The notes beneath the pieces were generated by a model. It worked only from the letters and a program-made list of their open reading frames with translations, did no database searches and was not told the origin of the DNA. The position numbers and the translations under genes were made by a program. Shown here in pieces: positions 26,374 through 35,429 of a stretch of DNA of 64,000 nt; position 1 is the stretch's first letter, and each line of letters opens with the position of its first letter. The stretch is from the NCBI GenBank assembly GCA_009919275.1, contig RGCG01000001.1:24066-88065 (forward strand), given 5' to 3'. This DNA is from Actinomycetota bacterium. GTDB lineage: Bacteria > Actinomycetota > Acidimicrobiia > Acidimicrobiales > Ilumatobacteraceae.

Positions 26374-27335
26374 TACAGGTATTTCTGCGAGCCGCGCAGT
26401 ACCCGCTCGGCCTCGGCAACGATGTCGCGCACGATCTGAGCAGCGGGGATCAACGACGTGATCGCGCCGACGCCCTGGCCACAGGGCATGAACTCTCGGT
26501 TGGTGTCGACAACCGTGTCACTCGGCGCGCCGAGATGATTGGCGCCTTCCTTCATCGCATGGATGGCCTGGTCGGGGAACTTGCGTAGCTCGTCGGGATG
26601 CTGTTCGTAGTAGCTGGTCCAATCGTTGCGCACGACGCGGCACGTTTTTCCGGTGAAGCCGCGGGAGACGACGGTTCCGTCTTCGGGCGTGGCGACGAGC
26701 GTCTCTTTGTATCCGCGCACCGCGCGCGCCTCGGGCGTGGCGATGAAGCGCGTGCCAACCCAAACGCCATCTGCGCCCAGTGCGAGCGAGGCGGCGAGTC
26801 CGCGCCCGTCGAACAAGCCCCCTGCGGCAACCACCGGAATCTTGTCGCCGACTGCGTCGACGACCTGCGGGACGAGAGCCATCGTGGCAACGGTTCCCGT
26901 GTGGCCTCCGCCTTCGGTGCCCTGTGCGACCACGAAGTCGCAGCCACTCGCCAGCGCAGCTTCGGCGTGGCGCACCTTTCCGCACATCGATCCGACGAGA
27001 ACATTGTGTTTGTGGAGGTAGTCGATTGCGTCGCGGGGTACTCCAAGGCCTGCGACGAAGATGCGCGCCCCTCCCTCGACGACAGCTTTCACGCCTTCCT
27101 CGATCTGCGTGGGAAGCGCCGCCAAGAGGTCGACACCGAACGGCTTTTTCGTGATGGTTTTGACTCGGTTGATTTCGTCGACGAGCTCATCGGTTTTCAT
27201 GGTCGACGCACCGAAGGTTCCGATTCCACCGGCTTCGGACACGGCGCCGACGAGGTCGCTGTATGACACGCCCCCCATGCCGGCGAGCATGACGGGGTGC
27301 TCGATGTCGAACAGTTCGGTGATTCGCGTGCGCAT
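26373..27335 (-). CDS. Nitronate monooxygenase-like FMN enzyme
   Basis: 320-residue TIM-barrel flavoprotein of the NMO/2-nitropropane dioxygenase family. Features are the N-terminal HPVMLAGMGGVS, KPFGVDLLA, and VAQGTEGGGHTG, the conserved glycine-rich block that holds FMN phosphate. VVAAGGLFDGRGLAASLALGADGVW follows, with core AAGGLFDGRG. Family members oxidise nitronates, but many actinobacterial ones have unknown substrates. It lies between the MFS exporter and the MenJ-like gene on the same strand. Confidence 0.85.
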   Translation of the reverse strand: MRTRITELFDIEHPVMLAGMGGVSYSDLVGAVSEAGGIGTFGASTMKTDELVDEINRVKTITKKPFGVDLLAALPTQIEEGVKAVVEGGARIFVAGLGVPRDAIDYLHKHNVLVGSMCGKVRHAEAALASGCDFVVAQGTEGGGHTGTVATMALVPQVVDAVGDKIPVVAAGGLFDGRGLAASLALGADGVWVGTRFIATPEARAVRGYKETLVATPEDGTVVSRGFTGKTCRVVRNDWTSYYEQHPDELRKFPDQAIHAMKEGANHLGAPSDTVVDTNREFMPCGQGVGAITSLIPAAQIVRDIVAEAERVLRGSQKYL

Positions 27336-27349
27336 GGCGCCAACTTATC

Positions 27350-28351
27350 TCAGTAGGCGCCGTCGCGATTGAGGAACCTGCGGTGCCATCGCCGGGGCGT
27401 GAACACCACCGCGCGCGGCTCATCTTCGAACATCCAGCGGGCGAAGTTGGTGCGCGTCCAGTTGTTCGTGGCCGCGACGCGAATGGCACCGCGGGTAACG
27501 ACCGACGACCGCAGCAACTTTCCGAGTGCGATGCTCATGCGATGGTCGGCAAAGAGGTGCCGGCGCACGGTTGTCTCGTAGTTTGCGGCCACGTCTCCAA
27601 GCAGGTCGGCCCATTCCTTCTTCATGTCCTGCACTCGGCGTTTGCCATCACGCAAAATTCCGAAGCCGATGTTCACCCGTCCGTCGGCCAGCGGGAACGA
27701 CCAGGCGTAACCGGGCAGCAGGTCGGGTTCGAACCAGACGTAGAGGCGGTGCGCGGCGGGACCCGTGACGTTGTCGGCGTATTGACGGAACGCATGCCAT
27801 TCACCGAGATAACCCGAATCGCCCAAACCCATTGCCTTGCGCACCGGCGACCACATTCCGTCGGCCGCGATGACGTGTCGCGCCGTCAACGCCCCGCCGT
27901 CCGCGAAGTGAACGGTCGCCGTCCGCGAGCCCGCGGTGAAGTTGAGATCGATGCGCGAGAACTCCATGCGTTCGCGCACGTCGGCGCCGGCGGCACGGGC
28001 GTGCTTCACGAGTTCGTTGTCGAGTTGCAGTCGCGCCGCGACTGCGGCGTACTGGCCTCTCCCGTGTGGAAGCGGAAGTTCGACTTCGCGCCCCGACGGT
28101 GAGCGCAGCCACGCGGAGTCGACGTTCTGCCACGACGCAACGACCCCCGGATCGAAGTCGATCTTCTCGAGCATCCGCAGAGCGAGCGTGGTGAGGCCGT
28201 CACCGCAGCATTTGTCGCGCGGGAAGTCGGCCTTGTCGACCACGACGACACTGCGGCCCGAACGCGCGAGGAGCGTTGCCGCAGCGGTGCCCGCGGGACC
28301 CGCGCCGACGATCAGGACGTCGACGGGGGCGATGTCGCTGTGAGTAGACAC
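27350..28351 (-). CDS. MenJ-like geranylgeranyl reductase family flavoprotein with an apparent internal deletion
   Basis: 333 residues. FAD-binding GAGPAGTAAATLLARSG, DFPRDKCCGDG, DGMWSPVRKAMGLG and WFEPDLLPGYAWSFPL match the menaquinone isoprenyl reductase (MenJ/Rv0561c) branch, and so does the C-terminal NFARWMFEDEPRAV. Between EWADLL and GDVAANYE (junction near residue 251, base ~27600), the stretch that in homologues carries the GDAAxxxDPLTGEGI FAD motif is absent. Homologues known to me are about 400 residues. The frame is intact, so this may be a decayed or altered enzyme. Starts at GTG 28351. Confidence 0.7.
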   Translation of the reverse strand: MSTHSDIAPVDVLIVGAGPAGTAAATLLARSGRSVVVVDKADFPRDKCCGDGLTTLALRMLEKIDFDPGVVASWQNVDSAWLRSPSGREVELPLPHGRGQYAAVAARLQLDNELVKHARAAGADVRERMEFSRIDLNFTAGSRTATVHFADGGALTARHVIAADGMWSPVRKAMGLGDSGYLGEWHAFRQYADNVTGPAAHRLYVWFEPDLLPGYAWSFPLADGRVNIGFGILRDGKRRVQDMKKEWADLLGDVAANYETTVRRHLFADHRMSIALGKLLRSSVVTRGAIRVAATNNWTRTNFARWMFEDEPRAVVFTPRRWHRRFLNRDGAY

Positions 28352-28383
28352 GGCTCGAGGCTAGGAGCCGCCACACGCGGTCG

Positions 28384-28420
28384 TATGATCGGCGGAGCAA
28401 AACGGAATCATTTCGGGGGA
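28384..28420 (+). promoter_or_regulatory. TATGAT -10 box and GGGGGA ribosome binding site
   Basis: TATGAT (28384-28389), close to the consensus, and GGGGGA (28415-28420) precede the ATG at 28425 of the MFE-2-like SDR. The region is the divergent gap to the MenJ-like gene. Confidence 0.5.
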
Positions 28421-28424
28421 GTCG

Positions 28425-29345
28425 ATGTCAAAGCTGTGCGAAGGTCGTGTGGTCATTGTCACGGGGGCCGGTCGAGGCATCGGTCGCGAACATTCACTCA
28501 GCCTCGCGCGCCACGGAGCGTTCGTCGTGGTGAACGACCTCGGGGGAAACGTCGACGGAACGGGAGGCGATACCTCCCCCGCGCAGCAGGTGGTGAACGA
28601 AATCGAAGCGCTCGGCGGCCGCGCCGTTGCCAACGGTGACGATATTTCTTCCTGGGACGGTGCTCAACGACTCGTGCGCACCGCGATCGACGTTTTTGGC
28701 GATCTGCACGGCGTGGTCAGCAACGCCGGCATTCTGCGCGATCGCACGCTCGTCAACATGACCGAGGCCGAGTGGGATGCCGTCATCAAGGTCCACTTGA
28801 AGGGCACCTTTGCTCCGGCGCACTTCGCCGCCGAGTACTGGCGCGATCAGCACAAGGCGGGAAAGCCCGTCGACGGTCGCATCATCAACACCACCTCCGT
28901 GTCGGGCATCTACGGCAACCCGGGGCAAACCAACTACGGAGCGGCGAAAGCCGGCATCGCCGCGTTCACCGTCATCGCGGCGCTGGAACTCGCGCGCTAC
29001 GACGTCACCGTCAACGCAGTCGCCCCGGTCGCACTCACACGCATGACCGAAGGTCTCGGTCCTGCACCGGAAACCGACGAAGAGCGAGAGATGCGCTCAC
29101 CCAAATGGATCGCACCCATCGTCACCTGGCTCGCGTCTGCCGAGTCAAAGGGCGTCACCGGACGCGTGTTCGAAGCGAGTGGTCAGACCCTGGCAATCGC
29201 CGAAGGTTGGCACCGCGGACCGCGCCGTGATCCAATCGCCGATCCGACACAACTCGGACCGGCCGTCGCCGAACTCTTGGCCGCCGCACGGCCGAATGCC
29301 GGAATGAACGGCGAAGACGGCACCTGGCCGCAGTCGCCGCGCTGA
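28425..29345 (+). CDS. MFE-2-type short-chain dehydrogenase (3-hydroxyacyl-CoA dehydrogenase-like)
   Basis: 306-residue SDR with GAGRGIGREHSLSLARHG, the long VVVNDLGGNVDGTGGD insertion of the HSD17B4 branch, SNAGILRDRTL, TTSVSGIYGN with the catalytic serine, and YGAAKAG. The next gene is a MaoC-type hydratase, so the two genes together supply the two activities fused in peroxisomal multifunctional enzyme 2. Substrate chain and stereochemistry are inferred only from the family. Confidence 0.88.
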   Translation: MSKLCEGRVVIVTGAGRGIGREHSLSLARHGAFVVVNDLGGNVDGTGGDTSPAQQVVNEIEALGGRAVANGDDISSWDGAQRLVRTAIDVFGDLHGVVSNAGILRDRTLVNMTEAEWDAVIKVHLKGTFAPAHFAAEYWRDQHKAGKPVDGRIINTTSVSGIYGNPGQTNYGAAKAGIAAFTVIAALELARYDVTVNAVAPVALTRMTEGLGPAPETDEEREMRSPKWIAPIVTWLASAESKGVTGRVFEASGQTLAIAEGWHRGPRRDPIADPTQLGPAVAELLAAARPNAGMNGEDGTWPQSPR

Positions 29346-29373
29346 CATCGCTCATAAACAACAGGGGGACAAC

Positions 29374-30216
29374 ATGCCGATCAATCCGGATGCAGTCGGG
29401 TCACAGGGCGACCCGTTCATCTCCACATGGGACAGCAAGGACTGCCTTCTCTATGCAGTCGGCATCGGTGCGGGAGCGTCCGACCTGCCGTTCAGCACCG
29501 AGAACAGCCGCGATGCCGCGGGCAACATCATTCCCCAGCAGGTGTATCCCACTTTTCCCGTCATCCTGACGCGCGATCCGGGATCGCCGATGCGGAACAT
29601 CGGCACTTTCAACCCGGCGATGCTCGTGCACGGCCAACAAGCCGTCACCCTTCACAAGCCCGTTCCCGTCGAGGGCTCGGCGCGCATCGTCACGCGCATC
29701 ACCGGCATCTACGACAAGGGGAAGGGTGCCGTCGTTGCATCGGAACAGGTGGCGGTCGACGCGAGTGACGGCTCGCCCATGTTCACGCTCAACTCCTCGG
29801 CGTTCATCCGCGGTGAAGGCGGTTGGGGAGGTGATCGCGGACCGGGCGGCGACAAGAACGTGCCACCCGCTCGCAAACCCGATCACTCGGTGACCTACCA
29901 AACCGCACCCGACCAGGCCTACGTCTATCGGCTGTCGGGAGACCGCAACCCACTGCACTCCGACCCGACGTTCGCCGCGATGGGTGGCTTCGACCGACCC
30001 ATCCTGCACGGACTCTGCACCTACGGGTTCACCGGTCGTGCGTTGCTCTCCGCGCTGTGCGGCAACGATGCATCGCGCTTCTCCCACATCGAGGGTCGCA
30101 TTGCCGGCGAAGCATTGACGATCGCCATTTGGGACACCGCGCCGGGTGAGGCGGTGTTCACCACGTCGGTCGGCAATCGCGTCGTCCTCGACCAGGGCCT
30201 CGTCCGCTACGACTGA
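29374..30216 (+). CDS. MaoC-family (R)-enoyl-CoA hydratase, hydratase-2 type
   Basis: 280-residue double-hotdog protein. The C-terminal half carries the hydratase-2 motif YRLSGDRNPLHSDP, with catalytic Asp and His, followed by DRPILHGLCTYGF. It adds water to 2-enoyl-CoA to give (R)-3-hydroxyacyl-CoA, the substrate for the SDR encoded just upstream. A G-rich ribosome binding site (AGGGGGA, 29362-29368) precedes ATG 29374. The NucS gene is convergent and ends four bases after its stop. Confidence 0.9.
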   Translation: MPINPDAVGSQGDPFISTWDSKDCLLYAVGIGAGASDLPFSTENSRDAAGNIIPQQVYPTFPVILTRDPGSPMRNIGTFNPAMLVHGQQAVTLHKPVPVEGSARIVTRITGIYDKGKGAVVASEQVAVDASDGSPMFTLNSSAFIRGEGGWGGDRGPGGDKNVPPARKPDHSVTYQTAPDQAYVYRLSGDRNPLHSDPTFAAMGGFDRPILHGLCTYGFTGRALLSALCGNDASRFSHIEGRIAGEALTIAIWDTAPGEAVFTTSVGNRVVLDQGLVRYD

Positions 30217-30219
30217 TTC

Positions 30220-30879
30220 TCAAAAGAGCGTCAGCTCGTCGGGCTTGCGCCCGCGAAGTGCGTCATAGTCGACCTCGACGCAAGACAAACCTCGAGTCAT
30301 GGCGAGGGTCTTTGCCTGCGGCTTGATGACCTGCGCGACGAAGATTCCGCGTACCTCGCCGAGTGACGAATCTTTCGACAGGTATTCGAGATAGCGGGAC
30401 AGTTGTTCGACGCCGTCGATTTCGCCCCGTCGCTTCACCTCGATTGCGACGGTGTGTCCGTCGCGGTCGCGGCACAGAAGGTCGACCGGGCCAATGGCGG
30501 TCTGATGTTCACGACGAATGAGGGTGAGACCTTCCTCGATCGCGTCGGGAAGTGCGGCGAGAAGTTCCTGGAGGTGGGCCTCGACACCGTCCTTGCTGAG
30601 GCCCGGGTCATCTCCGAGCTCGTGCACGGTGTCGAGGAAGACCTCGTGGAGCGAAATGGTCAGTGTTTCGCCCTTCGAATTGGAGACGATCCATTCGGAG
30701 TCGCGCTCGGTGATGACGTTCGGGGCATTCATCCAGTTGAGGGGTTTGTAAGCACCGCCGTCGGCGTGAACCGCGACACAGCCGTCGGCTTTGACCATGA
30801 TCAGTCGCGTTGCTTCGTCGAGGCGCGACTCGAGACGGCCCTCATATTTCACACTGCAACGAGCAACGACGAGACGCAT
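30220..30879 (-). CDS. nucS: Endonuclease NucS (non-canonical mismatch repair)
   Basis: 219-residue NucS/EndoMS nuclease, which cuts mismatched DNA in Actinobacteria that lack MutS/MutL. The N-terminus [16 protein letters not shown] matches the family start, so ATG 30879 is preferred over 30900. The restriction-enzyme-like core has GPVDLLCRD and [11 protein letters not shown] (Asp, then ExK). The C-terminus DELTLF resembles the beta-clamp-binding motif reported for NucS. It ends next to the MaoC gene; the divergent neighbour is the L,D-transpeptidase-like gene. Confidence 0.93.
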   Translation of the reverse strand: MRLVVARCSVKYEGRLESRLDEATRLIMVKADGCVAVHADGGAYKPLNWMNAPNVITERDSEWIVSNSKGETLTISLHEVFLDTVHELGDDPGLSKDGVEAHLQELLAALPDAIEEGLTLIRREHQTAIGPVDLLCRDRDGHTVAIEVKRRGEIDGVEQLSRYLEYLSKDSSLGEVRGIFVAQVIKPQAKTLAMTRGLSCVEVDYDALRGRKPDELTLF

Positions 30880-30917
30880 CGCCAATTTCGTAGCAGACAA
30901 TTAGATTTGGCAGCGAA

Positions 30918-31916
30918 ATGGACCCCTCCCGCGATCTGCGAACAAAGCAGTACCTCATGCTCGCCGTCATCGTTGCGGTGGGAGGGGCGTGGCTGGCGAT
31001 CGGGGCAACGTCGAACGATGACCCGACAGCGGTGTCCGCGACGACCGCGCCAATCGTGACCGTCGCGGCAGGTGATGCGCCCGCCACGGCGACAACGATC
31101 GTCGCCGGTCCGGGTGTCACGAACGCTGCGGTCACCCCGACATCCGAGGTCGGCGACCTCGTTGGCGAAGAAGACGTCCCCGAGGACTGCACAATTGCGC
31201 CGAGAACTCTGCGCACGGGCGACACCGGAGCCTCGGTGTTGTGTCTGCAAAAGGCCCTGATCCGTGAAAGCCGCCTGGTTGGTGCCGCCTCGGGAACCTT
31301 CGACGGTCCCACCCGTACGGCGGTCATCGCCTTGCAGACCGAGAAGTCACTCTTTGTCGATGGTGAAGTGGGCCGTGAGTCGGCGCTGGCACTCGGCATT
31401 TGGCCCGAGGAAAAGTTGAACGTGGTACGAACACCGCCGCCCGCGCCCGGTGCCAAAGATTCGATGGGCTTTCCGCTCTCGTCCGTCGCGTCCGCCGGTG
31501 ACGATGCTCCGCCACTACCGCCCAACTCGGGTGAGGGGCGCCGTCTCGTCTACGACAGGTCGGGTCAACGGGTCTGGGCCGTCGACAAGGACGGCACCAT
31601 CATTCGCTCGTGGCTCGTGTCGGGAAGCCAGTACAACAACGAATTGCCGGGTACGCACAAGGTGTACAGCAAGTCGGAAGTGACGACTGCATGGAACGGC
31701 AAGGCGTTTCTCAAGTTGATGGTCCGCTGGATGAGAACCGAAATTGGTGCGATCGGCTTCCACCAGATTCCCGTTCGCCGAAGCGATGGCTCGGTGTACC
31801 AAACGGAAGAAGAACTCGGCACGCGATTGTCGGGCGGTTGTCAGCGCCAGGCAAAAGAAGACGCAGAGTTTCTCTGGACGTTCGCGAAGATCGGAACCCC
31901 GGTCATCGTCATCTGA
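30918..31916 (+). CDS. Membrane-anchored peptidoglycan-binding / YkuD L,D-transpeptidase-like protein
   Basis: 332 residues. A transmembrane or signal-anchor helix at ~11-30 is followed by a Thr/Ala-rich linker, a peptidoglycan-binding-1 domain (~96-160: LRTGDTGASVLCLQKAL, then RTAVIALQ), and a YkuD domain. The active-site histidine is His282 (GFHQIP) and the nucleophile is Cys308 in LSGGCQRQ. In most YkuD enzymes this motif is SHGC; here a glycine replaces the histidine. It would crosslink or modify the cell wall, but activity is uncertain. Confidence 0.8.
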   Translation: MDPSRDLRTKQYLMLAVIVAVGGAWLAIGATSNDDPTAVSATTAPIVTVAAGDAPATATTIVAGPGVTNAAVTPTSEVGDLVGEEDVPEDCTIAPRTLRTGDTGASVLCLQKALIRESRLVGAASGTFDGPTRTAVIALQTEKSLFVDGEVGRESALALGIWPEEKLNVVRTPPPAPGAKDSMGFPLSSVASAGDDAPPLPPNSGEGRRLVYDRSGQRVWAVDKDGTIIRSWLVSGSQYNNELPGTHKVYSKSEVTTAWNGKAFLKLMVRWMRTEIGAIGFHQIPVRRSDGSVYQTEEELGTRLSGGCQRQAKEDAEFLWTFAKIGTPVIVI

Positions 31917-31939
31917 TGAGTGAAGCCGCGCGCGTTGAA

Positions 31940-33562
31940 TCAGGCGCGAATGTGGTCGCGCATCCGCTTGTTGATGAGATTCCGGCGTTCCTGTAGTTCG
32001 CGGTAGGTGAGTCTGTTCACGCTGGCTTCGAGGCCAAGGCTCGCCTTCACGCTGTCGAGGTTGACCTCGAATGCGTCGGGGTTGAATCCGAGTTCGCGAC
32101 CGATGCGCTCGCCGTGCCGTTCGGCGAAGATCATGGAGATCGCGGCGACCTCGGCGAGGATGTCGAGATCGGGCGCCAGCCGCGCGATGGCGCCGTCGAG
32201 GAAGACCATGTTCTTCACGTAGAGCATCAGCTCTTTGGGCATGCTTGCGCCGTAGCCGAGCAGCGATTTCACGATGCGCTGCACTTCCTTCACGAGTTCC
32301 TCGCCGGAGAGTCCCGTTGGATCGATCGTGGGCTGATCGAGACGCAGATCCTTGATCACCTGGTCGACATCGACATCGGCCGGCAGCGCGCCAAGATCTC
32401 GCAGCGCGGCGACCTGTCCCTTCACGTCGTTCGTCGTGGCGCCGAGCATGAGTCGCAGGAAGGCGATTCGGCGCGGTCCGGTCAGGCGGCCGACGATGCC
32501 GAAGTCGAGGAGTGCCGTGCGCCCGTCGGTCATCACGAACAAGTTGCCACCATGGAGGTCGCCGTGGAAGATGCCTTCGATCATGGCGCCTTCCATGAAG
32601 GCGATCATTCCGGTGCGCACAATGTCTTCGGTGTCGATTCCCGCGGCCTTCATTCCCTCGACGTCGTCGAAGTTGAAGCCGTTGAGGCGCTCCATCACGA
32701 GCGTACGACGGGTCACCAACTTGGGGTGCGGGCGAGGAACGATGTAACGCTCTTGTTTAAGGTTGTGCAGCATCGCTGCGATGTCGATCATGTTCGAGGC
32801 TTCCATGCGGAAGTCGAGTTCTTCCACGATCGTCTCGGCGAACAGTTCAACAAGCGCCGGGGGGTTTGCCAAGGCGGCAATGGGAATGCGACCGATGAGG
32901 AACGGCGCGATCCACGACATGACGCGAAGGTCACGTCGCACGAGTTCACCGATGTCGGGGCGTTGTACCTTGACGACGACCGGCTCGCCGCTCACCAGCG
33001 TTGCTGCGTGCACCTGGGCGATAGACGCGGCGGCAAGGGGAGTTGAGTCGATGTGGAGGAAGACGTCGGTGAGGCGAGCACCGAGGTCGGATTCGATGGT
33101 GCGTTGCACGATTTCGAAGGATTCGGCGGGGACTTGGTCGCGGCAGCGTTTGAATTCGTTGACCAATTCCCCGGGAAAGAGACCCTCGCCACTCGAAATG
33201 ATTTGAGCCAACTTGATGTAGGTCGGTCCGAGCGTTTCGACGGCGCGTCGCAAGCGCAGGGAAAGAACTGTGCGACTCTCCTCGGGCGTTGCGAATCGGC
33301 GAAGTTTCTTCTTCACCAACCACGGAACGAGCGCACGACCGAGCACCACCACGACCGTGAGTAGGCGACCGATCGGGGGCACGCGGCCTGGCGTGGTGAG
33401 TCGGGGAATCTCGTTGCGCGCCTCGCGCCGCAGGACCGCAGCGTGGTCCGCCCAAGCGATGTCATTGCGGTCGAGTTCCCACGGGCCGCGTTCCGAGAAC
33501 GCGCCCCACGACAGGTCGGCGACGTTGTTGACGGGGCTTTGGGCCATTTCGACAGTTTGCAC
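31940..33562 (-). CDS. AarF/ABC1/UbiB-family protein kinase-like protein
   Basis: 540-residue UbiB-type kinase-like protein. The N-terminal motif reads LGPTYIKLAQIIS, with Ala in place of the usual Gly in KxGQ. Others are PLAAASIAQVHAA, the lysine in VVVKVQRPDI, VEELDFRMEASNM, HGDLHGGNL and LLDFGIVGRL. These proteins support isoprenoid-quinone lipid metabolism through ATPase or kinase activity; the exact role here is unknown. The start is GTG 33562 or ATG 33547. A single gene between convergent and divergent neighbours. Confidence 0.88.
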   Translation of the reverse strand: MQTVEMAQSPVNNVADLSWGAFSERGPWELDRNDIAWADHAAVLRREARNEIPRLTTPGRVPPIGRLLTVVVVLGRALVPWLVKKKLRRFATPEESRTVLSLRLRRAVETLGPTYIKLAQIISSGEGLFPGELVNEFKRCRDQVPAESFEIVQRTIESDLGARLTDVFLHIDSTPLAAASIAQVHAATLVSGEPVVVKVQRPDIGELVRRDLRVMSWIAPFLIGRIPIAALANPPALVELFAETIVEELDFRMEASNMIDIAAMLHNLKQERYIVPRPHPKLVTRRTLVMERLNGFNFDDVEGMKAAGIDTEDIVRTGMIAFMEGAMIEGIFHGDLHGGNLFVMTDGRTALLDFGIVGRLTGPRRIAFLRLMLGATTNDVKGQVAALRDLGALPADVDVDQVIKDLRLDQPTIDPTGLSGEELVKEVQRIVKSLLGYGASMPKELMLYVKNMVFLDGAIARLAPDLDILAEVAAISMIFAERHGERIGRELGFNPDAFEVNLDSVKASLGLEASVNRLTYRELQERRNLINKRMRDHIRA

Positions 33563-33617
33563 GCCCTCCGTTGGCTTGCTCCCTTCGAGCCCGAAATTGC
33601 GGGTGTGACAAAGGGAC

Positions 33618-33637
33618 TAGGTTGCCGAGTCTGGGGG
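33618..33637 (+). promoter_or_regulatory. TAGGTT -10 box and G-run ribosome binding site before the PEP-swivel genes
   Basis: TAGGTT (33618-33623) is followed by a GGGGG run starting at about 33633 and a GTG start at 33645. This is the only clear promoter seen before the three-gene PEP-utilizer/CoA-transferase run. Confidence 0.4.
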
Positions 33638-33644
33638 TGCGACT

Positions 33645-35405
33645 GTGGGGCAAACCGGCCGTTATTACGTCACGGACACCGATCTCTCGGATCGGTTTCC
33701 CATCTACACGCGGGCGAACGTCGGTGAGGTGTTCCCGGACCCCGTGACTCCTTTGACGAGTGGTACGGGACTGTGGCGCGCCGAACGCGGCTGGCGCGCA
33801 GCGTGGGAACGGATGGGGGCGTTCGAGCTCGCCGAGTTTCCGGCCGACGCCTTTTGCCAACTCGGGGTCGTCGGTGGTTACTGCTACTTGAATGCGTCGC
33901 TCATCCGACTCTTCGGTGAGCGAGCGCCGGGTTTGTCATGGCAGGACATGGACGCGCAGTTCTTCGGTGCGCAGCCGGGAATTCCGCCCTACGTCGAGGC
34001 GCCGGGCGACGCGCGCCCCGATCTCACAGCGAAGATCGGCACTACCTTCGCCTCGATTCTGGCCTTCTCGTCGGTCGATCAGTTGAGCGAGATCTCCGAT
34101 CACAAGTCCCGAACCATCGCACTTCGGCGATCTCGTCCCGAGCTGACGACGTTGAATGACTCCGAGCTGTGGGCCCGCTATCTCGAACTCATCAGCTGGC
34201 ACGAGTGGTTGTTTTCACAGCACATCTACACCACCTACATGGCGACGGTCCCTGTGGGAATGATCTCCGCCATCGCAACCGCGGTCGGTCGGCCCGATCT
34301 CATCATGCCCCTCATATCGGGATTCGGTGATGTCGACTCGGCGGAGCCGAGCCACGCGATGTGGGCCATGGGCCGACTCGTCGCGAATTCGGCGAGATTG
34401 AGCGCGGCTTTCGATGCGGGCACGTCCGGGCTACTCGAGAGATTGAAGTCAGACGGTTCGTCGGAGGTCCAGCAGTTCGTCGCAATGTTCGACGACTTCG
34501 TCATGAACTTTGGCTCGCGCGGACCGAATGAGTGGGAAGCACGATCACCAACATGGGAGACGCGACCCGAACTCGCCCTCTCCGCAATCGAACGCATGCG
34601 CCTCGCGCCATCGGCCGCGGATCCAGCCACGCACAGCGTCGACCGCGCACGCGAACGGGCCGCGGCGGCCGAAACTCTGCTCGCAATGGTGGAAGGCGAC
34701 GTCGCGGTGCATGGTCAGTTGGCAGTGGCGATCTCTGCATCACAGGCATGGATTCCGGCGCGCGAACGGACGAAGACGAACAACATCAGGTTGATCCACG
34801 AATGTCGCATGCCGATGCGCGAGATCGGCCGTCGCATGGTTGTCAAAGGATTTTTTGATGAAGTCGAGGATTTTGGCTTCATCCAGGCCGACGAGATGGA
34901 GGGGTTGATCGCGGCGAAGCACACCGATGCAGAGTCGTGGCGATCGATCGTGCGCGAACGGCGCGCAACGTACGAGTCGCTCGCTGCAAGAACTCCCGAG
35001 TTCGTTTTCGTCGGTACACCCGCGAGCCCGGACACCTGGGAAAGCCGGTCGGCAACGACGGTCGTGCGTCTCGGTGTGGGCGAGGGGCTGCAGGGCATGC
35101 CGGGTTGTCCGGGGGTCGCTACCGGCAGGGCGCGCGTCGTTCTCGACTCGAACGATCCGACGGCTCTCGACCCCGGCGACATCCTGATCGCCCCCATCAC
35201 CGACCCGTCGTGGACTCCGCTCTTCGTGCCGGCCGCCGCGGTCGTGGTCGACGTCGGTGCGCCGCTCAGCCACGCAATCATCGTCAGCCGTGAACTTGGC
35301 ATTCCGTGCGTCATCTCCGCCACCGATGCAACGCGGCGAATTCCCGACGGTGCTCTCCTCGAGGTGAACGGGTCGACCGGAGTGGTTACAGTTCTCGCCG
35401 AATAG
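33645..35405 (+). CDS. PEP-utilizer mobile (phosphohistidine swivel) domain protein, copy 1
   Basis: 586 residues. The C-terminal ~100 residues form a PEP-utilizer swivelling domain (PGCPGVATGRARVVLD, ILIAPITDPSWTPLF), with the phosphorylatable histidine at His543 in PLSHAIIVSRELG. The middle part (RTKTNNIRLIHECRMPMREIGRR, core RMPMREIGRR) resembles the helical linker of rifampin phosphotransferase-like enzymes. No ATP-grasp (PPDK N-terminal) domain is present. The N-terminal half, with RFPIYTRANVGEVFPDPVTPL, has no function I recognise. Paralogous to the next gene. Confidence 0.75.
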   Translation: MGQTGRYYVTDTDLSDRFPIYTRANVGEVFPDPVTPLTSGTGLWRAERGWRAAWERMGAFELAEFPADAFCQLGVVGGYCYLNASLIRLFGERAPGLSWQDMDAQFFGAQPGIPPYVEAPGDARPDLTAKIGTTFASILAFSSVDQLSEISDHKSRTIALRRSRPELTTLNDSELWARYLELISWHEWLFSQHIYTTYMATVPVGMISAIATAVGRPDLIMPLISGFGDVDSAEPSHAMWAMGRLVANSARLSAAFDAGTSGLLERLKSDGSSEVQQFVAMFDDFVMNFGSRGPNEWEARSPTWETRPELALSAIERMRLAPSAADPATHSVDRARERAAAAETLLAMVEGDVAVHGQLAVAISASQAWIPARERTKTNNIRLIHECRMPMREIGRRMVVKGFFDEVEDFGFIQADEMEGLIAAKHTDAESWRSIVRERRATYESLAARTPEFVFVGTPASPDTWESRSATTVVRLGVGEGLQGMPGCPGVATGRARVVLDSNDPTALDPGDILIAPITDPSWTPLFVPAAAVVVDVGAPLSHAIIVSRELGIPCVISATDATRRIPDGALLEVNGSTGVVTVLAE

Positions 35406-35429
35406 CCCCCGACACGTCACGGAGCCCCC

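Noticed and set aside
27350..28351. Frameshift as the cause of the short MenJ-like protein
   Set aside because: Both halves are in the same frame and the family motifs resume immediately after the junction, so a clean in-frame loss explains it better.
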